A stretch of DNA of 10,086 bases from Candidatus Woesearchaeota archaeon (GCA_027083015.1 JALWQS010000164.1:1-10086), one strand, 5' to 3'. Shown: positions 1-5,411, numbered from the stretch's first letter. A program made the numbers and translations. The notes: generated by a model not told the origin, from the letters alone.

Positions 1-228
1 TCAGGGGGCAGCTTCTTCAAAGCTAAGGTCGCTGGTGATGAGAAATTTCTTGTGAACGTAGGTTCTGGTGTTGTTGTTGAGAAAGATATTGCAGGCGTTA
101 AAGAACTTGTTAAGTCTCAGATTGTTGAAATCAATAAGTATAAGGATCATCTTATGGCTGAATTTGCTAAGTTATCTGTTTCGTATCAGGCTCTTGAAGA
201 AGAGCTAAAAAAGATGGTTGAAGAGTAG
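1..228 (+). CDS. pfdA: Prefoldin subunit alpha, C-terminal part (5' end outside window)
   Basis: The reading frame is open from base 1 and stops with TAG at 226-228, giving the last 75 residues. Visible are the end of the beta-hairpin region (FFKAKVAGDEKFLVNVGSG, then VVVEKD) and a long C-terminal coiled-coil helix (DIAGVKELVKSQIVEINKYK and onward to EEELKKMVEE). The pattern 'V.VG.GV.VEK' followed by a heptad helix is typical of archaeal prefoldin alpha. In that family the alpha subunit pairs with four beta subunits to form a hexameric cytosolic chaperone that holds non-native proteins for the thermosome. The following gene, ftsY, starts 10 bp later and its ribosome-binding site overlaps this stop codon, so the two are co-transcribed. 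The prefoldin alpha–ftsY order is common in Archaea and supports both names. Confidence 0.85.
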   Translation, partial: SGGSFFKAKVAGDEKFLVNVGSGVVVEKDIAGVKELVKSQIVEINKYKDHLMAEFAKLSVSYQALEEELKKMVEE

Positions 229-231
229 GTG
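227..231 (+). promoter_or_regulatory. Shine-Dalgarno site of ftsY
   Basis: AGGTG lies 7 nt before ATG 239 and overlaps the stop codon of the prefoldin gene. It decides the ftsY start: an in-frame TTG at 218 would give a product 7 residues longer but has no such site. Confidence 0.6.
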
Positions 232-238
232 TTTGTCT

Positions 239-2041
239 ATGTTTAAGTTTTTGAAAGATAAGCTTAAGTCTGCTGTAAAGAAGTTTTCTAAGGATATTGA
301 GGACGAAGCCGAGGATATAGGGGTTCTGGAAGAAGAACAGGTCAAGGAAGAGCCTGAAGCTGCTGAAGAAGCAGAACAGGAGACACCCGTTGAAGAACCC
401 ACACCAGAAAGAAAAAAGACAGAAGAAGAAACACCAGAAGAAAAGACCAAAGAAAGACCAGCACCCACAGAACCAGAAGAAAAAAAAGAAGAGATAAAAG
501 AAAACAAAGAAGAAAAAGAAACCAAAGAAGAGAAAAAAGAAAAAGAGTCTGAGATTGCTGCTGTTCCTGAAAGTGAGGTAGAAAGTTCTGAGGAAGAGAT
601 TGAAGAAAAAGATATTTCTGAAGAAGTTGCAGAACTGGAAGAAAAAGAAGAGCCTGAAAAAATTCTAGAAGAACCGACGGAAGAGGATCAGGAAGCAGGA
701 TCTGTAACCGAAGAAGTGAAAACGGAAAAGGAGCGGACTGAAGAGAAAGGTAAAGAAGAAATTGATCTTGAACCCGAGGTTAAACCGAAAAAGAAAGGCT
801 TTTTCTCACGATTATTTGGTAAGAAAGAGGAGGGACCTGAAGCTGCTGAAGAAGCAGAACAGGAGACACCCGTTGAAGAACCCACACCAGAAAGAAAAAA
901 GACAGAAGAAGAAACACCAGAAGAAAAGACCAAAGAAAGACCAGCACCCACAGAACCAGAAGAAAAAAAAGAAGAGATAAAAGAAAACAAAGAAGAAAAA
1001 GAAGAGAGAAAGCTTTCTGAAGAGGATAAGATAATCGCAGATCTTGACGAAGAGAAAGAGGAGGTCAAGGAAGAGCTTGCTGAAGATGATGAGAAGATAA
1101 ACAAGGAAGAACTGGGTGAAGCAGAACAGGAAGAGACTGAAGAAGAAAAGCCAAAGAAAGGTTTTTTCGGAAGGTTGAAGGAGACCGTCTCTAGCAAGAA
1201 GCTTTCAGAATCTAAGTTTGAGGATCTGTTCTTTGAGCTGGAACTCGCGCTTTTGGAGAATAATGTTGCTGTTGAAGTTATTGAAAAGATCAAGAATGAT
1301 CTTAAGGAAGAGCTTGTCGACAAGAAACTTAACCGTTTTGAGATAGAGAAGATCATTAGTAAGACTTTGAAGAAAAGTCTTAATCAAATATTATCCTTTG
1401 ACGAGATAGACGTGATCGGCAGGATAAAAGAAAAAAGATCTTCTGGAGAACCTTTTGTTATTGTTTTTGTCGGTATAAATGGCTCTGGTAAGACCACAAC
1501 GATCGCTAAGATGGCGCAGTATTTTATGGATCATGGTCTTAAGACCGTTCTCGTAGCTGCTGATACTTTTCGTGCTGCTGCTATCCAGCAGCTTGAGGAA
1601 CACGCTAAGAATCTTAATATCAAGATCATAAAGCACGATTATGGTTCCGACCCTGCAGCTGTCGCTTTTGACGGCATTAAGTATGCGAAGTCTAAAGGTA
1701 TTGATGTTGTCTTGATAGATACTGCTGGGCGTCTGCATAGCAATGTTAATCTTATGGATGAGATGAAGAAGATCATCCGTGTTTCCAAACCGGATATGAA
1801 GATCTTTATCGGAGAGTCCATCACCGGCAATGATTGTGTTGAGCAGGCCAAGAGTTTCGATGAAGCTATAGGTCTTGACGGTCTTGTTCTTTCGAAAGCA
1901 GATGTTGATGAGAAAGGCGGTGCTGCTCTTTCTGTCTCTTATGTCACCGGTAAGCCGATCCTTTTTCTTGGTACTGGTCAGAGGTATGATGAGCTGGAAC
2001 CTTTTGATAAGGATAAGATATTAAGTAATCTAGGACTATGA
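239..2041 (+). CDS. ftsY: Signal recognition particle receptor FtsY with long acidic, internally duplicated N-terminus
   Basis: 600 residues from ATG 239. This is the SRP receptor GTPase, which docks ribosome-nascent-chain-SRP complexes at the membrane. Residues 1-16 form a basic amphipathic helix (MFKFLKDKLKSAVKKF). Residues 17-304 are a Glu/Lys-rich low-complexity 'A' region. The N domain starts near 305 and the G domain runs to the end. Motifs: P-loop GINGSGKT 412-419, DTFRAAA 442-448, DTAGR 494-498, SKAD 552-555, then the archaeal-type DVDEKGGAALS. Two more membrane-targeting-like motifs resemble the ends of the bacterial A domain: KKKGFFSRLFG (184-194) and KPKKGFFGRLKE (304-315). Residues 39-94 and 200-255 are identical copies. 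Archaeal FtsY proteins are usually shorter, so the acidic region is unusually large here. The NG domain is intact and the function is not in doubt; whether the extra motifs bind membrane is inference. Confidence 0.95.
   Translation: MFKFLKDKLKSAVKKFSKDIEDEAEDIGVLEEEQVKEEPEAAEEAEQETPVEEPTPERKKTEEETPEEKTKERPAPTEPEEKKEEIKENKEEKETKEEKKEKESEIAAVPESEVESSEEEIEEKDISEEVAELEEKEEPEKILEEPTEEDQEAGSVTEEVKTEKERTEEKGKEEIDLEPEVKPKKKGFFSRLFGKKEEGPEAAEEAEQETPVEEPTPERKKTEEETPEEKTKERPAPTEPEEKKEEIKENKEEKEERKLSEEDKIIADLDEEKEEVKEELAEDDEKINKEELGEAEQEETEEEKPKKGFFGRLKETVSSKKLSESKFEDLFFELELALLENNVAVEVIEKIKNDLKEELVDKKLNRFEIEKIISKTLKKSLNQILSFDEIDVIGRIKEKRSSGEPFVIVFVGINGSGKTTTIAKMAQYFMDHGLKTVLVAADTFRAAAIQQLEEHAKNLNIKIIKHDYGSDPAAVAFDGIKYAKSKGIDVVLIDTAGRLHSNVNLMDEMKKIIRVSKPDMKIFIGESITGNDCVEQAKSFDEAIGLDGLVLSKADVDEKGGAALSVSYVTGKPILFLGTGQRYDELEPFDKDKILSNLGL
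353..520 (+). repeat. In-frame 168-bp exact repeat in ftsY, copy 1
   Basis: This segment encodes FtsY residues 39-94 (PEAAEEAEQETP...KEEKE) and matches 836-1003 at all 168 positions, with no synonymous differences. It sits 483 bp (161 codons) from copy 2. It is purine- and C-rich and has almost no T on the coding strand between about 393 and 495. Confidence 0.95.
836..1003 (+). repeat. In-frame 168-bp exact repeat in ftsY, copy 2
   Basis: Second copy, encoding FtsY residues 200-255. Similarity ends sharply on both sides: GG-A before versus AAG-A-G in copy 1, and GAGAGAA after versus ACCAAAG. It directly follows the internal GFFSRLFGKKEEG motif, so the duplicated block follows an amphipathic motif in both places. 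Confidence 0.95.
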
Positions 2042-2088
2042 TCATTTGGCTAAACAACATATAAACAATATAAGAACTCATGTATAGC

Positions 2089-3732
2089 TCATGCATATTT
2101 TGTGAAAAGTTTATGTATCTCTTTTGCATCCGTGATGTGCGTCAGGTCAGGATGGTATTTTGATATGAAAAATGGTTTCATAGCCGGCGCTCCTATCCCT
2201 CCATGAGCGCCTACGTGATCGGTGAAAGATGTTGAAAAGCCGTTATTTATGTTTCCGAACAGTACCAGATCTCCCTGGAAGTTCTTTGACGCTAGTTCCT
2301 TAAGTTGTTTTATCAGGATTTCAGGATTACCAAATTTTTTTAGGAATTCTTTGCCAGTCTTTTTCATGTTTCCATCGGGACGGATTTTTATCTTGCCGTT
2401 TTTTCCTAATAGCAGGATTGAATCTTTTGTTCTCCCCATTATAACTCCTATGCCTTTGTTTCTTATCAGCTTATCTAGGAGTTTCGGAAATTTTCTTTCT
2501 ATCTGTTCTATAGTTACCGGTTCATCTGAGAAGTTGAAGTATACGCTTGCCAGATTGCATGAATCCACGGCAAATATGCTATTCTTGTTTTCCCAATCAA
2601 AAGGATACTTCTTTTTCCGCAGAACTTTTAATGTGCTTTTGACAAAGATCTTTACCACCCATCGCAATGGTGCTGATAGGTGATGGACTGAATATACGAG
2701 TTTAAGCAGAGCTGCTTTGAAGAGTGATGCTCTTCTTACATGTTCTTCTGTCCCAAAACTTTTTACGTTCGCACATTTCTCTATGAATTTTGATAGTTCC
2801 ATATTGTTCATTATCCTGAATGGTACAGCGGGCATCTGACCATGGTCTGATAGTATGTATATATCGTACCCTTCCTTTTCTGCCTCTTTATATATGCGTT
2901 TTACTCGTCGGTCTACCCCACGGAGTACAAAGTAAGCCTCTAAACTTTCTGGTCCTCGCACATGAGATATATCGTCGTAGTTTAGGAATGTTAAGTATAT
3001 CCTGGGAACTCCCCGCTTTATGTCGAGTATGGCCGCTTTTGTTACCAATTCTGAAAATATGACTTCCATAAACAGTCTCCTGAAAGGCAACCAGACGTTG
3101 TATATTCCGTTTTTCTTTGTAAACCATTTTGTCAGCAGATTCCATACGAAAGATGCTGTTTCTATAGTCAGTTCTGACATAGTATAGTACAGCACTCTAA
3201 GCAGCGAATAAGGATTGAGAAGAACGACCAACCATATGCTGCTTTCTTTCACCCTTTTAAGTCTCTTCTTCTCTGTAACTGTGTTCATTGTGAAGATGCT
3301 CCTCTTTGCTCCTCCTGAAAGATGATTTCCGTAGCTTGATCCTCCTTCCACTATTCCTTTCTTATCCTTATAGAATTCTCTCCATACTTCTCTTACTGAT
3401 CTTGGATTTGCAAAGTTGTAGTATCTTTTTCTTTTCTTGTCTATGAACCTGAATGCGGGTATGTTTTTATTGTCTCCATACATTATCGCTGCTTGTATCG
3501 CTGGTGTTCCGGAAGGCAAACCGCAGTTGTAATGTGTTAGATAATTTTCTTCTTTCTCGACTAGTGTTTTCAGGAACTTGACGTGCCCTTTCTGCATCGC
3601 TTTTTTTAGTATATCATATGATAATCCATCTATCTGCATCACTATGAATTTCTTTTTTTGGGTTCGCTGCCTCTTCAGGTTAAGTTTCTTCAACAGATAC
3701 TCATTCCTTTTTTCAATTATCCGTGATGTCAT
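2089..3732 (-). CDS. Alkaline phosphatase superfamily protein (type I phosphodiesterase/nucleotide pyrophosphatase-like)
   Basis: 547 residues, a metal-dependent phospho- or sulfo-ester hydrolase fold. The expected two-metal site can be followed: D35 in VMQIDG, the nucleophile T76 in PSGTPAI (S74 is an alternative), D253/D254 and H257 in NYDDISHVRGP, D296-H297 in LSDHGQ, and H510 in DHVGAHGG. The order and spacing fit the nucleotide pyrophosphatase/phosphodiesterase branch (PF01663-like). There is no N-terminal signal peptide; the start is strongly basic. A hydrophobic stretch at about 166-185 (WLVVLLNPYSLLRVLYY) could be membrane-associated. The start ATG lies inside the end of the upstream ribbon-helix-helix gene, 20 bp before that gene's stop ends, so the two form an operon with coupled translation; GGGAG about 12 nt upstream may serve as ribosome site. 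The substrate cannot be told from sequence. The gene converges on ftsY with a 47-bp gap. Confidence 0.85.
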   Translation of the reverse strand: MTSRIIEKRNEYLLKKLNLKRQRTQKKKFIVMQIDGLSYDILKKAMQKGHVKFLKTLVEKEENYLTHYNCGLPSGTPAIQAAIMYGDNKNIPAFRFIDKKRKRYYNFANPRSVREVWREFYKDKKGIVEGGSSYGNHLSGGAKRSIFTMNTVTEKKRLKRVKESSIWLVVLLNPYSLLRVLYYTMSELTIETASFVWNLLTKWFTKKNGIYNVWLPFRRLFMEVIFSELVTKAAILDIKRGVPRIYLTFLNYDDISHVRGPESLEAYFVLRGVDRRVKRIYKEAEKEGYDIYILSDHGQMPAVPFRIMNNMELSKFIEKCANVKSFGTEEHVRRASLFKAALLKLVYSVHHLSAPLRWVVKIFVKSTLKVLRKKKYPFDWENKNSIFAVDSCNLASVYFNFSDEPVTIEQIERKFPKLLDKLIRNKGIGVIMGRTKDSILLLGKNGKIKIRPDGNMKKTGKEFLKKFGNPEILIKQLKELASKNFQGDLVLFGNINNGFSTSFTDHVGAHGGIGAPAMKPFFISKYHPDLTHITDAKEIHKLFTKYA

Positions 3733-3880
3733 TCTCTTTGTATCTCCCTTCTTCTCGCAACAGGTTCTTTACTGCCTCTTCTACTACGTGGCTATGATTA
3801 CGAAAATGCCCTTTTCTGGCTGCTTCGCGTATTTTTTTGATGGTTTCAGATTCTAAAGATACAGCAAATACTTGTTTCAT
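3713..3880 (-). CDS. Small ribbon-helix-helix (CopG/Arc-type) DNA-binding protein
   Basis: 55 residues, ATG at 3880-3878, TGA at 3715-3713. The sequence has the ribbon-helix-helix layout: a short strand MKQVFAVSLE (1-10), helix A SETIKKIREAARKG (11-24), a turn FRNHS, and helix B HVVEEAVKNLLREEG (31-45), then a short charged tail. Such proteins dimerise through the strand, which enters the major groove, and act as repressors or antitoxins. The last 20 bp overlap the start of the phosphatase-like gene, so this is the first gene of a two-gene operon. No toxin gene of a known family is next to it; the neighbour is a large hydrolase. A 16-bp perfect inverted repeat in its promoter region (3927-3942) is a plausible operator. 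The protein is too short for many gene-calling cut-offs and could easily be missed. The fold is well supported; the role is inferred. Confidence 0.8.
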   Translation of the reverse strand: MKQVFAVSLESETIKKIREAARKGHFRNHSHVVEEAVKNLLREEGRYKENDITDN

Positions 3881-3901
3881 AATCTATTAAGAATTATTAG
3901 T

Positions 3902-3912
3902 CATATATAAAC
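3902..3912 (-). promoter_or_regulatory. Proximal TATA box of the RHH-phosphatase operon
   Basis: Reads GTTTATATATG on the minus strand and is centred about 27 bp before ATG 3880, so transcription from here would give a leaderless mRNA, common in Archaea. A second TATA-like element (GTATATAACA) lies upstream at 3942-3951 and would give a leader of about 38 nt. Confidence 0.5.
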
Positions 3913-3926
3913 ATTTCTAATTAGTT

Positions 3927-3942
3927 ACTACTAAAAAGTAGT
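3927..3942. promoter_or_regulatory. Inverted repeat, candidate operator of the RHH protein
   Basis: ACTACTAAAAAGTAGT is a perfect 6+6 inverted repeat with a 4-base centre. On the minus strand it starts 2 nt after the distal TATATAA element and lies about 14 bp upstream of the proximal TATA box. A related sequence, TTACTGTAAAGTAGTAA, stands 2 nt after the TATA box of the kinase gene at 8937-8953. Ribbon-helix-helix dimers typically bind such short inverted repeats. That this protein binds here is inference. Confidence 0.45.
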
Positions 3943-3961
3943 GTTATATACTCTTGACAGG

Positions 3962-4318
3962 TTATTTGATGACTCGCACCTCATCTCCGATCAGCTCATC
4001 ACTGCCTTGGCTGTTCTTAGTACCGAACTTTCCTCGGACCTGCACATAATCGCCCCTTCTGATTCCCGGTGTATCTCCAAAGAGGGTGACCGGTATAGTC
4101 TCATGTTTCTCAAGCATTATAAAGGTTGCGCCTTCTGTCTCTCTTACACCTAATACAACTCCTTCAATTATTGGTGACTCTTCTACGTTTTTTCTTAAAA
4201 TTCCTTTGCTTGCCGAACCTGATTCTTCAACTCCTACCAATTGCATATAACTGAACAGCAGAACAAAACCTATGATGATGCAGATAATACTTATCTTTAA
4301 TAGAAATTTTTCATCCAT
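3962..4318 (-). CDS. Membrane-anchored OB-fold-like protein, function unknown
   Basis: 118 residues. A single hydrophobic segment at about residues 6-28 (LKISIICIIIGFVLLFSYMQ...) forms an N-terminal anchor or uncleaved signal. After a linker, residues 50-118 look like five short beta strands: IIEGVVLGVRETEGATFIML, then TIPVTLFG, RRGDYVQVRGKFG and ELIGDEVRVIK. The 'G.V...R......I.L......I.V..FG.......GD.V.V.G.....' pattern is that of small OB-fold (tRNA anticodon-binding/RPA-like) domains. Nucleic-acid binding would be the family expectation, but a membrane-tethered copy may bind something else. TATA-like CAAATATAAC at 4341-4350 lies about 28 bp before the ATG, suggesting a leaderless mRNA. 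It stands between the phosphatase operon and tRNA-Glu with no conserved partner visible. Confidence 0.65.
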   Translation of the reverse strand: MDEKFLLKISIICIIIGFVLLFSYMQLVGVEESGSASKGILRKNVEESPIIEGVVLGVRETEGATFIMLEKHETIPVTLFGDTPGIRRGDYVQVRGKFGTKNSQGSDELIGDEVRVIK

Positions 4319-4340
4319 CTGAATGATTATTGTTTTATTG

Positions 4341-4350
4341 GTTATATTTG
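4341..4350 (-). promoter_or_regulatory. TATA box of the OB-fold-like gene
   Basis: CAAATATAAC on the minus strand, centred about 28 bp before ATG 4318; no clear ribosome site lies between, consistent with leaderless transcription. Confidence 0.4.
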
Positions 4351-4410
4351 TGCGTGAAGAAAATCCGCAGTACTTTCAATATCATTGTAAAAACTTTAAG
4401 AGAAGTATAT

Positions 4411-4529
4411 GCTCCCGCCGGGATTCGAACCCGAGTCACCGGATGTTTTCGACGAAGACGAAAGCTTTGAAAGCCTGACTTCCTCATCTCGAAAATCCGG
4501 TATGATTGGCCGGACTACACCACGGGAGC
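4411..4529 (-). tRNA. tRNA-Glu (anticodon UUC) with a 45-nt intron
   Basis: Acceptor GCTCCCG (4529-4523) pairs fully with CGGGAGC (4417-4411). The T arm is TCGGG-TTCGAAT-CCCGG. The anticodon stem CCGGA/TCCGG closes only if an intron at 4445-4489 is removed between positions 37 and 38, giving the loop TTTTCGA with anticodon TTC. Exon 1 is 4529-4490 (40 nt), exon 2 is 4444-4411 (34 nt), and the mature RNA is 74 nt without encoded CCA. The exon TTTTC pairs with GAAAA near the intron's 3' end, and GATGAGG pairs with CTTCGTC further in, as needed for a bulge-helix-bulge cut by the archaeal tRNA endonuclease. It is the last of four tRNA genes, and its first 14 nt are repeated twice upstream. Confidence 0.93.
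4445..4489 (-). other. tRNA-Glu intron (37/38), 45 nt
   Basis: Lies between G37 and A38. Its ends form the central helix with the anticodon loop (TTTTC with GAAAA), and its interior forms a 7-bp helix with two G-T pairs (GATGAGG with CTTCGTC). Confidence 0.85.
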
Positions 4530-4829
4530 GGTGAATATGAATAATTTCTAACTTAAAACATGATTGTGATAAAACTTTCCTTTGTGTGGTAAGCTAAAAG
4601 CGAACCCCACATTTTTGGTCAAGCTTTTGCCAAGCAAAAGATTGCCGTTGAGTACACCACGGGAGCGGTGAATATGAATAATTTCTAACTTAAAACATGA
4701 TTGTGATAAAACTTTCCTTTGTGTGGTAAGCTAAAAGCGAACCCCACGTTTTTGGTCAAGCTTTTGCCAAGCAAAAGATTGCCGTTGAGTACACCACGGG
4801 AGCGGTGAATATGAATAATTTCTAACTTA
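4516..4829. repeat. 137-bp tandem array (2.3 units) made of tRNA-Glu 5' end and upstream DNA
   Basis: Unit 1 is 4516-4652, unit 2 is 4653-4789, and a partial third unit (40 bp) is 4790-4829. Units 1 and 2 differ at one base (A4611 versus G4748). Each starts, on the + strand, with TACACCACGGGAGC, the complement of the first 14 nt of tRNA-Glu, followed by about 26 bp of tRNA-proximal promoter DNA. Units 1 and 2 then contain a 97-bp segment found nowhere else in the window. In tRNA direction the order is therefore [40 bp][97 bp][40 bp][97 bp][40 bp + real tRNA]. The 97-bp segment contains a 7-bp hairpin (CTTTTGC-CAA-GCAAAAG, 4624-4640 and 4761-4777) and has no CGGGAGC partner, so the extra copies cannot fold as tRNAs. 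Confidence 0.95.
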
Positions 4830-4835
4830 TAAAAC
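4826..4835 (-). promoter_or_regulatory. Consensus TATA box in front of the outermost tRNA-Glu 5'-end copy
   Basis: GTTTTATAAG on the minus strand, with 22 nt between TATAAG and the GCTCCCG of the partial third repeat unit, an ideal archaeal spacing. In the two inner copies, including the one that drives the real tRNA (4552-4559), the same place reads GTTTTAAG, a weaker match. Confidence 0.55.
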
Positions 4836-4928
4836 AATGTATCGATACGATCATAAAGCTTGACATATCAGTGCAACAACAACTGTTTCCAGATTATTGT
4901 TAGCAGATCAATGCCAAGCATTGAAACT
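4830..4928. other. Spacer between the repeat array and tRNA-Ile
   Basis: No gene is visible. It holds a 10-bp perfect palindrome GTATCGATAC (4839-4848) and, 5 bp after the tRNA-Ile 3' end in its transcription direction, a hairpin CAATGC-TTG-GCATTG (4923-4909) that could mark the trailer or terminator of the Gly-Ile transcript. Confidence 0.4.
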
Positions 4929-5029
4929 GAGCCCGCCGGGATTCGAACCCGGGACCACTGGTTGTCTTAAGTTTTGTGCGAAGCACCGCCATATAAGACC
5001 AGCGCTCCACCAGGCTAAGCTACGGGCTC
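4929..5029 (-). tRNA. tRNA-Ile (anticodon UAU) with a 28-nt intron
   Basis: Acceptor GAGCCCG (5029-5023) pairs with CGGGCTC (4935-4929). D arm GCTT/GAGC, anticodon stem CTGGT/ACCAG, variable loop TGGTC, T arm CCGGG-TTCGAAT-CCCGG. The anticodon stem closes only after removing 4964-4991 between positions 37 and 38, leaving the loop CTTATAA with anticodon TAT, which would read AUA. TCTTA of exon 1 pairs with TAAGA near the intron end, and the bulge TAT carries the 5' cut. The intron contains a GTGC-TTC-GCAC hairpin. No CCA is encoded. The gene lies 16 bp after tRNA-Gly and is probably on the same transcript. Most archaea instead read AUA with an agmatidine-modified CAU tRNA; UAU is known from Nanoarchaeum and Korarchaeum. 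Confidence 0.88.
4964..4991 (-). other. tRNA-Ile intron (37/38), 28 nt
   Basis: Bounded by A37 and A38; forms the central helix of the splice motif by pairing its TAAGA with the exon's TCTTA. Confidence 0.8.
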
Positions 5030-5045
5030 AAGCAACTTAGCTCAT

Positions 5046-5115
5046 GCGCCGACCGGGAATTGAACCCGGGCCGAAGCCTTGGCAAGGCCCCATTGTACCA
5101 CTCAACCACCGGCGC
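5046..5115 (-). tRNA. tRNA-Gly (anticodon GCC), no intron
   Basis: Acceptor GCGCCGG pairs with TCGGCGC (one G-T pair). The anticodon stem is GGGCC/GGCTT with two G-T pairs, loop TTGCCAA and anticodon GCC at 34-36. The T arm is CCGGG-TTCAATT-CCCGG. It is 70 nt long with no encoded CCA. It has its own TATA box at 5138-5146 and is followed after 16 bp by tRNA-Ile. Confidence 0.93.
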
Positions 5116-5137
5116 GTATGATTAAAAGTCCTGATTA

Positions 5138-5146
5138 GTTTTATAG
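5138..5146 (-). promoter_or_regulatory. TATA box of the tRNA-Gly–tRNA-Ile unit
   Basis: CTATAAAAC on the minus strand, about 23 nt before the tRNA-Gly 5' end, the spacing expected for archaeal tRNA promoters. Confidence 0.55.
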
Positions 5147-5185
5147 TCAGGAAGTCTTATGTTCTGCAGATGCAGGAAATTAAAT

Positions 5186-5278
5186 GGGCCCACCCGGACT
5201 CGAACCGGGGATCAATGCCTTACTTAAGCAAAACTTTGCTGTGTAAGGGCACTGTCATAGCCGCTAGACCATGAGCCC
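5186..5278 (-). tRNA. tRNA-Val (anticodon UAC) with a 21-nt intron
   Basis: Acceptor GGGCTCA (5278-5272) pairs with TGGGCCC (5192-5186) with one G-T pair. The anticodon stem is GTGCC/GGCAT, the variable loop TGATC and the T arm CCCGG-TTCGAGT-CCGGG. Removing 5221-5241 between positions 37 and 38 leaves the loop CTTACAA with anticodon TAC, reading GUA/GUG. The small intron can form AGCAAA-GT-TTTGCT, and TTAC of the loop can pair with GTAA at the 3' splice site. No CCA is encoded. It is the first tRNA of the cluster, 70 bp before tRNA-Gly. Confidence 0.92.
5221..5241 (-). other. tRNA-Val intron (37/38), 21 nt
   Basis: Contains a 6-bp hairpin and is among the smaller archaeal tRNA introns. The boundary is set by closing the 5-bp anticodon stem and a 7-nt loop. 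Confidence 0.75.
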
Positions 5279-5302
5279 ACACCTACCTCGGATTTACGAG
5301 TT

Positions 5303-5312
5303 ATTTATAAAG
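5303..5312 (-). promoter_or_regulatory. TATA box of tRNA-Val
   Basis: CTTTATAAAT on the minus strand, about 24 nt before the tRNA-Val 5' end. Confidence 0.55.
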
Positions 5313-5411
5313 TTTATTGATTTATAGGCTTTTAAATAGGGTTTGATAATATCATCTTATGCTCTTAAGTTTTTTCCCAGTCTCAGAGAATTATTCTTGA
5401 TTATTAGCAGA

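Noticed and set aside
688..1356. Long serine-rich open frame on the minus strand opposite ftsY (222 residues), and a similar one at 205-525
   Set aside because: They are the complement of GAA/GAG/AAA-rich codons: TTC/CTC/TTT and TCT repeats give Ser/Phe runs. The + strand frame has a complete GTPase domain.
3713..3732. Frameshift joining the RHH and phosphatase-like genes into one
   Set aside because: Each protein has a complete fold of its own, and the overlap has a proper stop and an ATG; overlapping starts are normal in archaeal operons.
4555..4800. Additional tRNA or split tRNA halves in the repeat array
   Set aside because: Copies have only the first 14 nt of tRNA-Glu; no D, anticodon or T arm follows and no CGGGAGC partner exists in the 97-bp segment. 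The nearby GGGGTTCG is not framed by a T stem.
4516..4829. CRISPR array
   Set aside because: Units are 137 bp with identical rather than unique intervening segments, and no cas gene is near.
4839..4848. GTATCGATAC palindrome as an operator or attachment site
   Set aside because: A single 10-bp palindrome without a second copy or nearby promoter spacing; could occur by chance.
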